From contig DASVGY010000001.1 of NCBI GenBank assembly GCA_036379295.1, positions 1 through 64,000 on the forward strand: a stretch of 64,000 nt of DNA, in the 5' to 3' direction. Made by a program: the position numbers and the translations under genes. The DNA comes from Pseudopedobacter sp036379295 (GTDB lineage: Bacteria > Bacteroidota > Bacteroidia > Sphingobacteriales > Sphingobacteriaceae). Of this stretch, positions 52,884-62,137 are shown piece after piece. Below the pieces are notes generated by a model that was not told the DNA's origin, did not search any database, and was given only the letters and a program-made list of their open reading frames with translations. Numbering within the stretch: the stretch's first letter is position 1; each line of letters opens with the position of its first letter.

Positions 52884-55252
52884 TTGAGGTAAACATAGGT
52901 TATTCCGTCGCCGCCCCTATCGGCATGTTCATCTTCCATTTTTGCAACCTGTGGATAAGCTTTTAAGTAATTACGTATTAATTTTCTGAGAATGCCATCG
53001 CCTTTACCGTGGATAACCTTAAAAGACGAAAACCCGAACATTACAGCCCTATCAAAATATCGTTCAAGTTCTGCCAGCGCATCTTCTCCCCGTTTACCTC
53101 TTAAATCTAACTCCATAGAAAAACTAGCCGACGATGCTGTATAACTTGAAGTACCAAAACGTTTGATTTCTTTAGGTACGCTTTTGCTAGAAACCTTTGT
53201 TACTTTCTTGCGTTTCACTACCGAACGCAGCTCGCCAAAGGCAACAATTAAATTATCTTTTGATATTTCTAAAACCTGCACCAAATTTTCAGAATCGGGG
53301 AGTTTTACCCAATCTCCAACGGCAACTGCCTCGTCACCATCTTTTTGTTGCACTTTGTTTGGTACTTGTGGCTTTATTTCGTTTGCTTTAAGCGCAGAAC
53401 TTAGCCCTGCCCTTAGCTGCTGCGTTTTAGTCTTATCGGCTTTAACTTCTTTAATTTCGGCAATGGTATTTTCTACCAGTTTATTGGCGCTTTTGATAAT
53501 CTGCTGCGCCTCTGTTTTGGCTTCGCGTATTAAAGTTCGTTTATTTTCATCGTAGTAAGCTTTTAATTTTTCGTTTTCAGCTAATAACGACTGGTATTTC
53601 TGCTTTTGCTTATCCAACAATACTTTGCGCTCAAAAACTTCCTTTTTGTCGCGTTCTAAATCCACCAAAAGGGTGTCTATCTTACGCTGTTGAACGCTGA
53701 TTTTACTTTTGGCTAAATCAATCAAATGTTTGGATAAACCTATTTTCTGTGCAATTTCAAAAGCGTAAGAACTTCCTGGCTTACCCATTTCTAACATATA
53801 CATCGGCTGTAGCTGCTCGTTATCAAAAACCATTGAAGCATTTTCTAAACCCTCTGCGCTATTTGCGTAAAGTTTAAGATTAGAATAATGGGTGGTTATC
53901 ATTCCGAAAGAGCGCTTTTGGTTCACTTGTTCCAGCACCGCTTCGGCAATTGGCCCACCAAACAAAGGGTCGGTTCCGGTACCAAACTCATCAATTAAAA
54001 TTAGCGTTTTGTTAGAGGCATGCTCTGTAAAGTACTTCATTTTAGATAGGTGCGCACTGTAAGTACTTAAATCGCTTTCAATGGATTGGTCATCGCCAAT
54101 ATCCGCAAAAAGTTGTTTAAATATCCCTATTTCAGACTCTGCACTTGCGGGTATTAACAAGCCTGCCTGCGTCATAATCTGCAATAAGCCAACAGTCTTC
54201 ATCGCTACAGACTTTCCGCCAGCATTAGGTCCAGAAACCAATAATATCCTTACTTTTTCATCTAAGTGTACATTTAAAGAAACAACTGATTTTCCGCTTT
54301 CTTTATGGTTTAATAAGAGCAAGGGGTGTTTTGCATTGATGAGTTTCAACCTTGTTTCTTTCAGCAAAACAGGCATTTGCGCATCAATTTTAATGGCAAA
54401 AAGCGCTTTTGCCCTAACAAAATCGAGCTTGGTTAAAAAACCATGGTAAGAAAAAATTATGGGCACATACGGCCGAAGTTGATTGGTAAGTTCGGTTAAA
54501 ATCCTAATGACTTCCCTACGCTTTTCAAATTCTAAGTCCCTTATTTTATTGTTTAGCGCAAAAACCTCTTCCGGCTCAACGTAAACGGTTTGCCCCGACG
54601 CCGATTCATCATGTACAAACCCTTTGACTTTACGCTTGTTTTCTGATAAAATGGGGATGCAAACTCTTCCGTCTCTTACGGTTAAGCTTCCATCGGCTGT
54701 CCAATTATTGTTTTGGGCATTCTTATAAATCTGGTCTATTTTTTTTAAAGCCTCCTGCTCTGCCTTTGCAATTGCTGTTGTAATATCAGACAGTAATCTG
54801 GAGGCATTAGGTTTCATTTTTCCCTTCGGATCAATCACGGCTTCAATGTGCCTGATAATTCCTTTTTCTACGGGCAAATGCTCAAAAAGTGCTTCTAAGT
54901 TGGGATACAAACCATTACGCTCCTCAAAATACCGGATAACGGCAAAAACGGTCTGCAAAGAAACATAAATTTGAAAAACCTCTTCTTCGCTTAAAAATGC
55001 GCCTTCTAACCTTGCTTTTTCTGCCAGTTTTTTGATATCATAAAAACTTTGGATGGGTAAAGGCTGGTCATTCTCAATAATATCTTTAAACTCGGCTGTT
55101 TGTCTTAAAAATTTATTAATCTGGTCATACTGGCTCATGAACTGGATTTTATCCACCATTCCCCTACCCATCTCACTCATGCACAAGCCTTTTATCAAAT
55201 CTTTGATATCATCAAAGCCTAACTTATGCAGACTATTTTGCGGATAAATCAT
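52880..55252 (-). CDS. mutS2: MutS2 endonuclease/ribosome-rescue ATPase
   Basis: The 790-residue protein has a MutS core and clamp region, an ATPase domain with Walker A VSGPNAGGKSVAMKT near 340, LLIPASAESEIGIF, DDQSIESDLSTYSAHL and DEFGTGTDP, a coiled-coil region (LAKSKISVQQRKIDTLLVDLERD onward) and a C-terminal Smr nuclease domain with MELDLRGKRGEDALAEL and VIHGKGDGILRK. It lacks the mismatch-binding domain of MutS. MutS2 suppresses recombination and, in Bacillus, acts on collided ribosomes. The DUF4296 gene upstream overlaps its start by 20 bases. Confidence 0.95.
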   Translation of the reverse strand: MIYPQNSLHKLGFDDIKDLIKGLCMSEMGRGMVDKIQFMSQYDQINKFLRQTAEFKDIIENDQPLPIQSFYDIKKLAEKARLEGAFLSEEEVFQIYVSLQTVFAVIRYFEERNGLYPNLEALFEHLPVEKGIIRHIEAVIDPKGKMKPNASRLLSDITTAIAKAEQEALKKIDQIYKNAQNNNWTADGSLTVRDGRVCIPILSENKRKVKGFVHDESASGQTVYVEPEEVFALNNKIRDLEFEKRREVIRILTELTNQLRPYVPIIFSYHGFLTKLDFVRAKALFAIKIDAQMPVLLKETRLKLINAKHPLLLLNHKESGKSVVSLNVHLDEKVRILLVSGPNAGGKSVAMKTVGLLQIMTQAGLLIPASAESEIGIFKQLFADIGDDQSIESDLSTYSAHLSKMKYFTEHASNKTLILIDEFGTGTDPLFGGPIAEAVLEQVNQKRSFGMITTHYSNLKLYANSAEGLENASMVFDNEQLQPMYMLEMGKPGSSYAFEIAQKIGLSKHLIDLAKSKISVQQRKIDTLLVDLERDKKEVFERKVLLDKQKQKYQSLLAENEKLKAYYDENKRTLIREAKTEAQQIIKSANKLVENTIAEIKEVKADKTKTQQLRAGLSSALKANEIKPQVPNKVQQKDGDEAVAVGDWVKLPDSENLVQVLEISKDNLIVAFGELRSVVKRKKVTKVSSKSVPKEIKRFGTSSYTASSASFSMELDLRGKRGEDALAELERYFDRAVMFGFSSFKVIHGKGDGILRKLIRNYLKAYPQVAKMEDEHADRGGDGITYVYLN

Positions 55253-55790
55253 TTTTTAGTTTGCTGTTTTTTAAATTATCGGTTTTATTAGTGGTTAAGC
55301 TGTCCACTTTATTATTTACCGTATCCTTAGTAAGCTTATATTTTTGGTATCGCGTTGCTATGTCGCTTAGGTAGTAACCTGGGTTGATAAATTTTGGCGA
55401 GTCGAAAGTGAAACCTTTAAGAATATAATTTTGCAAAGGTTCGGTGTACCTGCCTTCGGCCTCTAATTTTTCTTTTAGCCGCGTTAAGCTATCAGAAATC
55501 ATAGAATACATAGAGTCTAATTGCGCAGGCTCTTCGCTATAAAATTTAAGGCTGTTGGTAAACGTGGCAGAATCTATACCGTATTTTTTAAAAAGATACT
55601 GGTACCTGCTTTTAGCCTGCATTTTCATGGTATCACTATTATAAACCAGGGTTAAAGCAGCATCTGTTAGCTGCATATCCAACAGCACATTTAGCATTTT
55701 TTCTTTTGCAATTATGCCTTTAGGCGCATTATTTTGGTTACAGGCAACATAAAAAAGTACAGCGGCCAGCAGTAGTAACAATTTTCTCAT
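55233..55790 (-). CDS. DUF4296 lipoprotein
   Basis: From ATG 55790 the product has 185 residues with a lipoprotein signal (LLLLLAAVLFYVAC, lipid Cys 17) and the DUF4296 core: IAKEKMLNVLLDMQLTDAAL, RYQYLFKKYGIDSATFTNSLKFYSEEP, LDSMYSMISDSL. The family is confined mostly to Bacteroidetes and of unknown function. An upstream ATG at 55847 would add 19 residues, but a promoter box at 55817-55824 lies between the two and favours 55790. Its end overlaps the mutS2 start by 20 bases, so the two are cotranscribed. Confidence 0.85.
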   Translation of the reverse strand: MRKLLLLLAAVLFYVACNQNNAPKGIIAKEKMLNVLLDMQLTDAALTLVYNSDTMKMQAKSRYQYLFKKYGIDSATFTNSLKFYSEEPAQLDSMYSMISDSLTRLKEKLEAEGRYTEPLQNYILKGFTFDSPKFINPGYYLSDIATRYQKYKLTKDTVNNKVDSLTTNKTDNLKNSKLKNDLSAK

Positions 55791-55816
55791 AAATAAAAAC
55801 GCCAATCTTAACAATT

Positions 55817-55824
55817 CAAAGATA
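55817..55824 (-). promoter_or_regulatory. Promoter of the DUF4296-mutS2 transcript
   Basis: The minus strand reads TATCTTTG, a full TAnnTTTG match, with TTG at 55847-55845 twenty bases upstream, close to the expected spacing. Transcription would start about 20 bases before ATG 55790. Confidence 0.6.
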
Positions 55825-55854
55825 CTTGCGTTCTTGTTATAGCGCAAGCATTCG

Positions 55855-55862
55855 TACTTTTG
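55855..55862 (+). promoter_or_regulatory. Promoter of the YggS gene
   Basis: TACTTTTG is a full TAnnTTTG match with TTG at 55834-55836, eighteen bases upstream. It lies 28 bases before the YggS ATG. The two divergent promoters here interleave within about 50 bases. Confidence 0.6.
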
Positions 55863-55890
55863 GCAAATAATCCTATAAAATTAAACATTA

Positions 55891-56562
55891 ATGAGCATTA
55901 CAGACAATATAAAAGCAATAAAGAAAGAAATAGAAAGCGTAGCGGTTAAATTGGTTGCTGTTTCAAAAACAAAACCAGCTGAAGATATTTTGGAAGCTTA
56001 TAATGCCGGCCAGCGGATTTTTGGAGAAAACCAGGTGCAGGAAATGGTGGAGAAGTACCAAGCTTTACCAAAAGATATTGAATGGCATTTGGTGGGGCAT
56101 TTGCAAAGCAATAAAGCTAAATATATTGCGCCATTTGTAAGTTTAATACATGGCGTAGATAGCTTAAAACTGTTGACAGAGATTAACAAGCAAGCGCTAA
56201 AAAACAATCGTATAATTGATTGTTTGTTACAGATTTACATTGCTGACGAAGAAACGAAGTTTGGTTTGGGCTTTGACGAGGCAATTGAACTTTTAGAATC
56301 ACAAGAATTTATAGAATTAAAAAACATCAGGATTGTTGGCTTAATGGGAATTGCCACCAATACCGAAAACCCAAAGCAAATAAAAGAAGAGTTTTACGAA
56401 CTGCAAACCCTATTTAAAGGCATTAAGTTGAGCTACTTTAAAAATGAAGATAGTTTTAAAGAGCTTTCTATGGGGATGTCTGCTGATTATAAGATAGCGA
56501 TTGAGCAAGGTTCTACTCTGGTGCGGATTGGCAGTGATATTTTTGGAGAAAGAGGTGGTTAG
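55891..56562 (+). CDS. yggS: YggS/PROSC family pyridoxal phosphate homeostasis protein
   Basis: The 223-residue protein has the family marks KLVAVSKTKPAEDILEAY with the PLP lysine, RIFGENQVQEMVEKY, WHLVGHLQSNKAKYI, HGVDSLKLL, GLMGIATN, ELSMGMSADYKIAIEQGSTLVRIGSDIFG. It is a TIM-barrel PLP-binding protein without catalytic activity that buffers PLP in the cytoplasm. It has its own well-formed promoter; the downstream gap is filled with short repeats before the GNAT gene. Confidence 0.94.
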   Translation: MSITDNIKAIKKEIESVAVKLVAVSKTKPAEDILEAYNAGQRIFGENQVQEMVEKYQALPKDIEWHLVGHLQSNKAKYIAPFVSLIHGVDSLKLLTEINKQALKNNRIIDCLLQIYIADEETKFGLGFDEAIELLESQEFIELKNIRIVGLMGIATNTENPKQIKEEFYELQTLFKGIKLSYFKNEDSFKELSMGMSADYKIAIEQGSTLVRIGSDIFGERGG

Positions 56563-56566
56563 TTTG

Positions 56567-56663
56567 TTAGGTGGTTAGGTGGTTGGGTCTTATAATGTGG
56601 CTATTTAGTTCATTAGTCATTAGGGCTTTTGGTGAGGTTAGCTTCTTAGTTCATTAGTCATTA
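56567..56663. repeat. Short direct repeats after yggS
   Basis: The unit ttaggtgg occurs twice in tandem (56567-56582), and the 18-mer ttagttcattagtcatta occurs at 56605-56622 and again at 56646-56663. The block has no coding character and joins the hairpin repeat at 56701. Such repeats can expand or shrink by slippage. Confidence 0.7.
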
Positions 56664-56700
56664 GTTATAAAGTAAATTAAATATTCCCGGTAGCAGATAG

Positions 56701-56733
56701 CTCCCTCTCCTTCGGAGAGGGCTGGGGTGAGGC
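56701..56733 (+). repeat. CCTCACCCC-type hairpin repeat, copy 1
   Basis: The 33 bases contain a perfect 8-bp stem with a 3-base loop (ccctctcc-ttc-ggagaggg) followed by ctggggtgaggc. It ends three bases before the GNAT start codon. The reverse-oriented second copy is at 62138-62174. I recall this motif as a widespread intergenic repeat in Bacteroidetes. Confidence 0.8.
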
Positions 56734-56736
56734 ATT

Positions 56737-57201
56737 ATGAACATAGAAATTAGATTTGCACAGGAAAATGATTGCGAAAGAATGCTTGAGCTGATTCATG
56801 AACTGGCACTTTACGAAAAAATGCCAGATGAGGTAAGCGTTACTTTGGCTGAGTTTAAAGCTGCCGGTTTCGGCGAGGAACCCGTTTGGAAAGCCTTTGT
56901 TGCTGTCTGCAACGGCTGTATAGAAGGTTTTGCTTTATACTATATTAGGTATTCAACCTGGAAAGGCCCGCGTTTATATTTAGAAGATTTTATTGTGACC
57001 GAAAAAATGCGTGGTAAAGGGCTAGGGAAAATCCTTTTTGAACGCGTAATTGAGGAAGCAAAAGTCCGTGATTACAAAGGAATGGTTTGGCAGGTTTTAG
57101 ATTGGAACCAACCTGCAATTAATTTTTACAATAAATACAATGCCGCATTGGAAGCTGGTTGGCTTAATGCGTCGCTTTCTTATGAACAAATTAAAAGTTA
57201 A
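56737..57201 (+). CDS. GNAT family N-acetyltransferase (diamine acetyltransferase-like)
   Basis: The 154-residue protein has the GNAT fold: IRFAQENDCERMLELIHELALYEKMPDEV at the N-terminus, LYLEDFIVTEKMRGKGLGKILF with the acetyl-CoA pyrophosphate loop, and WQVLDWNQPAINFYNKYNA near the end. The N-terminal ELALYEKMPDEV and the DWN..AI.FY motif recall spermidine/spermine acetyltransferase-like members, but substrate is not certain. It starts directly after a hairpin repeat and ends one base before the DUF3298 gene. Confidence 0.88.
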   Translation: MNIEIRFAQENDCERMLELIHELALYEKMPDEVSVTLAEFKAAGFGEEPVWKAFVAVCNGCIEGFALYYIRYSTWKGPRLYLEDFIVTEKMRGKGLGKILFERVIEEAKVRDYKGMVWQVLDWNQPAINFYNKYNAALEAGWLNASLSYEQIKS

Positions 57202-57202
57202 T

Positions 57203-58063
57203 ATGCGATACATTTTAATTATAGCTGCTTTAATGTGTTTTAGTGCCTGCCAAAATGGTAAAACAACAACTGCCAATAGTTCTTCAGCTTCTTCTTCGGC
57301 TATCAGTTCTGATGATGCTTCCATACAAAACTCAAAAAAGAACGATTATTTTAAAGACAGTTTAGCCTATAAAACCATCTCTTTTTATAAAGAGACTAAA
57401 AAAAGTAGCCTGCTTGCCGACAGCAATAAGTTCGCTTACGTTAAAGCTAGCTACCCGCAATTTGCTGATAAACAGGTGTTCTTAAATAAAGAAATTAATA
57501 CAATTATCACCGCTAAGCCGTGGACGGGCGAACCCGCTGAAAACATTGAAGCTGCAACAGCGTCTTTTTTTAAAGATTACTACAATTTTAAAAAAGATGC
57601 GCCAGACAGTCCTGCTGGTTACGAGTGGATAAATAACGTAGAGGTAAGTTTTCAGGATACAAATTTGGTTGTACTAACCACCACCGCATACGTATATACA
57701 GGTGGGGCACACGGGCTTGAAAGCATAACTTATAAAAACCTCGACGTTAAAAACAAAAAAGAAATAGCCTTAAAGGATTTGTTTTTGCCAAATTTTAACA
57801 GCAAACTAACCAAAATTGCCGAGTCTATTTTTAGAAAAGATGAAGGTTTAACCCAAACCGAACCTTTAGAAAACTACTTTTTTGAGAACAAAGCCTTTAC
57901 ACTTAACAACAATTTCGCGATTACAAAAAAGGGTTTACTTTTTACATACAACCCTTACGAAATTAAATCTTATGCAGAAGGCACCACCAACCTGCTTATC
58001 CCTTACCTAAAAATCAAAAATTTAATAAAGCCAAAAAGCTTTATTTCAACATATATCAAATAA
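57203..58063 (+). CDS. DUF3298/RsiV-like lipoprotein
   Basis: From ATG 57203 the product has 286 residues with a lipoprotein signal (LIIAALMCFSAC, lipid Cys 14), a Ser-rich spacer and a DUF4163/DUF3298-type body: YVKASYPQFADKQVFLNKEINTII, WINNVEVSFQDTNLVVLTTTAYVYTGGAHG and LDVKNKKEIALKDLFLPNF. The same fold forms the lysozyme-sensing part of RsiV, but no sigma factor is adjacent. Earlier in-frame ATGs (57140, 57182) lie within the GNAT gene and spoil the lipoprotein signal. It is followed after three bases by an aspartokinase. Confidence 0.85.
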   Translation: MRYILIIAALMCFSACQNGKTTTANSSSASSSAISSDDASIQNSKKNDYFKDSLAYKTISFYKETKKSSLLADSNKFAYVKASYPQFADKQVFLNKEINTIITAKPWTGEPAENIEAATASFFKDYYNFKKDAPDSPAGYEWINNVEVSFQDTNLVVLTTTAYVYTGGAHGLESITYKNLDVKNKKEIALKDLFLPNFNSKLTKIAESIFRKDEGLTQTEPLENYFFENKAFTLNNNFAITKKGLLFTYNPYEIKSYAEGTTNLLIPYLKIKNLIKPKSFISTYIK

Positions 58064-58066
58064 AAA

Positions 58067-59320
58067 ATGCAAGTATTCAAGTTTGGAGGCGCATCTGTAA
58101 AAGATGCCTTAGGAATTAAAAACATAGGTGAAATTTTGCAACTACACAAAAACGAGCCTTTACTAATTGTGGTTTCTGCAATGGGCGAAACCACCGATGC
58201 ACTAGAAAAATTGGCCGAAAGCTATGTTGGGCAAAAAAAAGACATGCATGCTATTTTTGAAGATATTAAAAACTACCACTTCAAAATTATCCACCAATTG
58301 TTTGATGATAAACACCCTGTTTTTGATGAAGTTACCAACACCTTCGTAGAAATCGATTGGATTATAGAGGACGAACCTATAGACGAGTTTAGCTTTATTT
58401 ACGACCAAATTGTTTCCATTGGCGAATTGGTGGCTACCAAAATTGTAGGTCATTATTTGAATAAAATAGGATTAACAACAAAATGGCTGGATGCCCGTTC
58501 TTATATCCAAACTGATAATGTTTATCGCGAAGCACACATCAATTGGGATAAAACAGCGCAGCTCATCCAAAAAGACATCCCCCAAATTTTAAAAAACAGC
58601 TTTGCCATTACGCAAGGTTTTATCGGCAATACCTCAGAAAACTTCACCACCACTTTGGGCAGAGAAGGTTCTGATTACAGTGCGGCTATTTTCGCTTTTG
58701 GTTTAAACGCAGAAAGCGTTACTGTTTGGAAAGATGTTCCGGGAGTTTTTAATGCCGACCCTAACTTATTCCACGATTGTGTCAAATTTGATGAACTTTC
58801 TTACATCGAAGCAATTGAAATGGCTTATCACGGTGCCAACATCATCCATCCAAAAACGGTTAAACCCTTACAAAACAAGCAAATACCGCTTTATGTAAAG
58901 TCTTTTTTAGCACCTACCGAAGCCGGAACTACTATCAAGGAAGTGTCCACAAGCATTGCTATACCCATTTTCATCGTTAAGGAAAATCAAATTTTGGTTA
59001 CCTTACACACACACGATTTGGCTTTCATTACCGAAATTCAAATTAGCCAAATTTTTAAGGCTTTCGCCGATGCTCATATCAAAGTACATACTTTGCAGGC
59101 TTCTGCGTTAACTTTCTCTGCCAGTTTTGACTTTGATGCGCATAAATTTGATAGCTTTAAAGCTTTAATATCCTCCGATTTTGATTTACGCTATAATAAC
59201 GGGTTAAAACTAATTACCATTCGCCACCCAACTGAAGAAGCGATAAACAAATACGTAAACGGAGAAATTTATTTAATAGAGCGCAACAGAAATACTGCGC
59301 ATTTTGTAATTAAGGTATGA
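58067..59320 (+). CDS. Aspartate kinase, second paralogue
   Basis: The 417-residue monofunctional kinase has FKFGGASVKDALGIKN at the N-terminus, VVSAMGETTDALEKL, GREGSDYSAAIFAFGL and WKDVPGVFNADPN, followed by ACT-like regions (ILVTLHTHDLAFITEIQISQIF and HTLQASALTFSASFDF). It differs clearly from the LysC at 11077-12390 and is not next to amino-acid genes, so its feedback regulator cannot be told. It overlaps the downstream methyltransferase by four bases (ATGA). Confidence 0.93.
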   Translation: MQVFKFGGASVKDALGIKNIGEILQLHKNEPLLIVVSAMGETTDALEKLAESYVGQKKDMHAIFEDIKNYHFKIIHQLFDDKHPVFDEVTNTFVEIDWIIEDEPIDEFSFIYDQIVSIGELVATKIVGHYLNKIGLTTKWLDARSYIQTDNVYREAHINWDKTAQLIQKDIPQILKNSFAITQGFIGNTSENFTTTLGREGSDYSAAIFAFGLNAESVTVWKDVPGVFNADPNLFHDCVKFDELSYIEAIEMAYHGANIIHPKTVKPLQNKQIPLYVKSFLAPTEAGTTIKEVSTSIAIPIFIVKENQILVTLHTHDLAFITEIQISQIFKAFADAHIKVHTLQASALTFSASFDFDAHKFDSFKALISSDFDLRYNNGLKLITIRHPTEEAINKYVNGEIYLIERNRNTAHFVIKV

Positions 59321-60495
59321 GGGAATTGTTTAAAAAGTTAGTTAGCAAAGAAGTTCAGGATTTTATCAATAACAACCTTAAAACCGATTTATCAAAATTG
59401 ATTTTGAAGGGTTCGCCCTTTGCTGATGTTGACATTAAAACAATTGCTACACAAATTGATAGTAAAAATAAAGCGGTAAAAAAACTGCCAACTTGGTATA
59501 AAACCCACGGAATTATTTATCCGCCTAAATTAAATTTAGAGCAGGCTTCTTCAGAAGTTACCGCTAACTATAAAGCCTCGTTAGTAGGCAGCGGGCCGTT
59601 AATTGATTTAACAGGTGGTTTTGGGTCCGATGCTTATTATTTTGCGCAAAAAGCCAGTTCTGTTCTTCATTGCGAAATTAACGAGGAACTTTCTGAAATT
59701 GTAAAACACAATTTTGATGTTTTAGGGATAAAAAATGTTGATTTTATTGCCGGTGATAGCTCCGAAATTCTTAAAAATCAGGATGAAGTAGCCACAATTT
59801 ACATCGATCCATCTCGCAGAGCAACCGCAGGTCGCGTATTTTTGTTAAAAGATTGCGAACCCGATGTTGTGGCCAACCAAAACAACTATTTAAAAAAAGC
59901 CAAGCGAGTAATTATCAAAGCTGCGCCGATGTTAGATATCCAGGCGGCGTTAAAAGAATTAAAAAATGTAATTGAAGTTCACATAGTTAGCCTAAAAAAC
60001 GAATGCAAGGAATTGCTTTTTGTTTTAGAGAAAGATGCAACCGAAGAACCTACCATTAATTGTGTGCTTTTAAATTCGCAGGATTCTAAAATCATCAGTT
60101 TCAATTTTTCTGAAGAGCGCAGCGTGGATAGCAAGGCGGTAAAACTGATGAATTATTTGTACGAGCCAGACGCTTGTATATTAAAAGCAGGAATGTTTAA
60201 ATTACTCACAGAACGATACCCCGTAGCCAAAATACACCAGCACAGTCATTTATACACGTCAAATGAGTTGATAGATTTCCCTGGCAAGCGGTTCAAAATC
60301 ATCAAAACTATTCCGTTTAATGACTTTTCAAAGGCACAAGTTCCCAACCAAATTAACTTAGTTTGCAGAAATTTCAATTTAAAGCCAGACGAGCTTAAAA
60401 AGCAATTTAAATTGAAAGATGGCGGCACTGATTTCTTGTTTTTTACAACAAACTATAAAGAACAGAAAATAGTGGTGCATGCACAAAAAATATAG
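59317..60495 (+). CDS. Class I SAM-dependent methyltransferase with THUMP-like domain
   Basis: The 392-residue protein has an N-terminal helical part, a Rossmann-type methyltransferase core (PLIDLTGGFGSDAYYFAQ, VLHCEINEELSEIV, YIDPSRRATAGRVF) and a C-terminal domain of the PG_1098/THUMP-like kind. The Asp-Pro-Ser-Arg-Arg in motif IV is typical of this Bacteroidetes family. RNA is the expected substrate by analogy with THUMP methyltransferases. Translation is coupled to the aspartokinase through a four-base overlap. Confidence 0.88.
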   Translation: MRELFKKLVSKEVQDFINNNLKTDLSKLILKGSPFADVDIKTIATQIDSKNKAVKKLPTWYKTHGIIYPPKLNLEQASSEVTANYKASLVGSGPLIDLTGGFGSDAYYFAQKASSVLHCEINEELSEIVKHNFDVLGIKNVDFIAGDSSEILKNQDEVATIYIDPSRRATAGRVFLLKDCEPDVVANQNNYLKKAKRVIIKAAPMLDIQAALKELKNVIEVHIVSLKNECKELLFVLEKDATEEPTINCVLLNSQDSKIISFNFSEERSVDSKAVKLMNYLYEPDACILKAGMFKLLTERYPVAKIHQHSHLYTSNELIDFPGKRFKIIKTIPFNDFSKAQVPNQINLVCRNFNLKPDELKKQFKLKDGGTDFLFFTTNYKEQKIVVHAQKI

Positions 60496-60549
60496 GTTTA
60501 AGGGGTATGGTACATCAGCTTTAAGCTTATTATAAACGGTATAATTAGT

Positions 60550-60855
60550 ATGATTGAAAATTTAAAATCCAGCATTGGCCAGTTCAGATTGATTTGTTTT
60601 TTAGAAGGAGTTACGCTTCTGGTATTAATTTTTGTGGCCATGCCAATGAAGTATTTCTTTGCAAACCCAATTGTTTCTAAAATTTTTGGACCCATACACG
60701 GCGGATTGTTTTTGGCCTACGTAGCTTACACTATTTTATTTGCGATAAATTATAGCTGGAGCTTTAAAAAAATCTTCTGGGTTAGTATTGCCAGCTTCTT
60801 CCCTTTCGCCACATTTTACGTAGAAAAAAGGGTGCTACCCAAAATCGCAAAATAA
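60550..60855 (+). CDS. DUF3817 membrane protein
   Basis: The 101-residue protein has three hydrophobic segments (FLEGVTLLVLIFVAMPM, GGLFLAYVAYTILFAINYSW, IFWVSIASFFPFATFYV) and the DUF3817 signature KIFGPIHGGLFL and PFATFYVEKR. Function is unknown. It follows the methyltransferase by 54 bases on the same strand and may be read through from that operon. Confidence 0.88.
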   Translation: MIENLKSSIGQFRLICFLEGVTLLVLIFVAMPMKYFFANPIVSKIFGPIHGGLFLAYVAYTILFAINYSWSFKKIFWVSIASFFPFATFYVEKRVLPKIAK

Positions 60856-60979
60856 TCCTTTCGGCTGATTTAGCGCCGATGAGTAAGTTATCCTCAAAAA
60901 TTAATTTTGAAATTCTCAAATTCTGCTGTGGATTGGTAATTTATTATCAAAAAACCACATAAATAAAGATATTTGCGCC

Positions 60980-62137
60980 ATGAACGCAAAAAAAATTGGC
61001 ATCACGGGTTGGGGAAGTGTTTCTGCTTTAGGCTCAGATAAAAATGAAATCTGGGAAAGTTATTTAAACCATCAGCATTATTTTAAAAAACAAACATTTT
61101 TGCAAACAGCAGATTGGTGCGCACCGCTAAGTAGTTCTGCAAAAGAAATTGTGGATGCTATACATAACGAAAAACACGCTTATAAAAACCTAGACCCTAG
61201 CGTCATCTTTGCCATTGCAGCTTCAAGATTAGCCATTAAGGATTCGAATTGGGAAAATGTCGATAAAGAATTTGGTATCAACATCGGCTCGTCTCGCGGG
61301 GCAACTACGCTATTTGAAAAATACCATTCAGATTTTATCGAAAGTAAAGAAACTTCTCCTCTTTGTTCGCCCGCAACTACATTAGGCAATATTGCCAGTT
61401 GGGTAGCTACAGATTTAGAAACAAATGGACCCGCCATTTCACATTCTATTACTTGCAGCACTGCCTTACATGCAATTATCAATGCGGTGGTTTGGATTAG
61501 CTCGGGCCATACCAACCGTTTTTTAGCTGGCGGAAGTGAAGCACCGTTAACACCTTTTACTTTAGCGCAAATGAAAGCCTTGAAAATTTATTCGAGCGCT
61601 ACTGATGATTATCCGTGTAAAGCCATGGATTTACAAAAGCAAAAAAGTTCCATGATTTTAGGCGAAGGTGCAACTAGTTTTAATTTAGAAGCAAGCCCTA
61701 CAAATGCTATCGCTTACATCACAGGCATCGGTTATGGCGTTGAGGTCATTAAAAATGGGGCGTCTTTATCAGCAGATGCACTTTGTATGCAAAAATCTAT
61801 GCGCAAAGCACTAAACAATCACAACCCAAATTCTATCGATGTGGTAATTATGCATTCGCCAGGAACAGTTTTAGGAGACCTTGCAGAAATGCAGGCAATT
61901 GAAGCAATTTTCGATAATAACCTTCCGCTACTTACCTGTAATAAATGGAAATTGGGACATACTTTTGGTACTTCCGGGGCTTTAAGTCTAGAAATGGCTT
62001 TGCTCATGATTCAGCATAACCATTTCATCAATCCCCCTTATTTAAAAACGCAATCTCCAATAAAAGAAATCAAAAAAATAATGATTAACGCAGTTGGCTT
62101 TGGAGGAAACGCGGCAAGTATAATTGTGGAAAAATAA
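60980..62137 (+). CDS. Beta-ketoacyl-[acyl-carrier-protein] synthase (FabF-like)
   Basis: The 385-residue condensing enzyme has the KAS triad: C159 in SHSITCSTALHA, His in VVIMHSPGT and the second His in KWKLGHTFGTSGAL, along with GEGATSF and VGFGGNAASIIVEK. It is somewhat shorter and more divergent than FabF (about 410). No acyl carrier protein, ketoreductase or other fatty-acid gene is adjacent, so it may serve a specialised lipid or pigment pathway or biotin supply. A hairpin repeat begins right at its stop codon. Confidence 0.87.
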   Translation: MNAKKIGITGWGSVSALGSDKNEIWESYLNHQHYFKKQTFLQTADWCAPLSSSAKEIVDAIHNEKHAYKNLDPSVIFAIAASRLAIKDSNWENVDKEFGINIGSSRGATTLFEKYHSDFIESKETSPLCSPATTLGNIASWVATDLETNGPAISHSITCSTALHAIINAVVWISSGHTNRFLAGGSEAPLTPFTLAQMKALKIYSSATDDYPCKAMDLQKQKSSMILGEGATSFNLEASPTNAIAYITGIGYGVEVIKNGASLSADALCMQKSMRKALNNHNPNSIDVVIMHSPGTVLGDLAEMQAIEAIFDNNLPLLTCNKWKLGHTFGTSGALSLEMALLMIQHNHFINPPYLKTQSPIKEIKKIMINAVGFGGNAASIIVEK

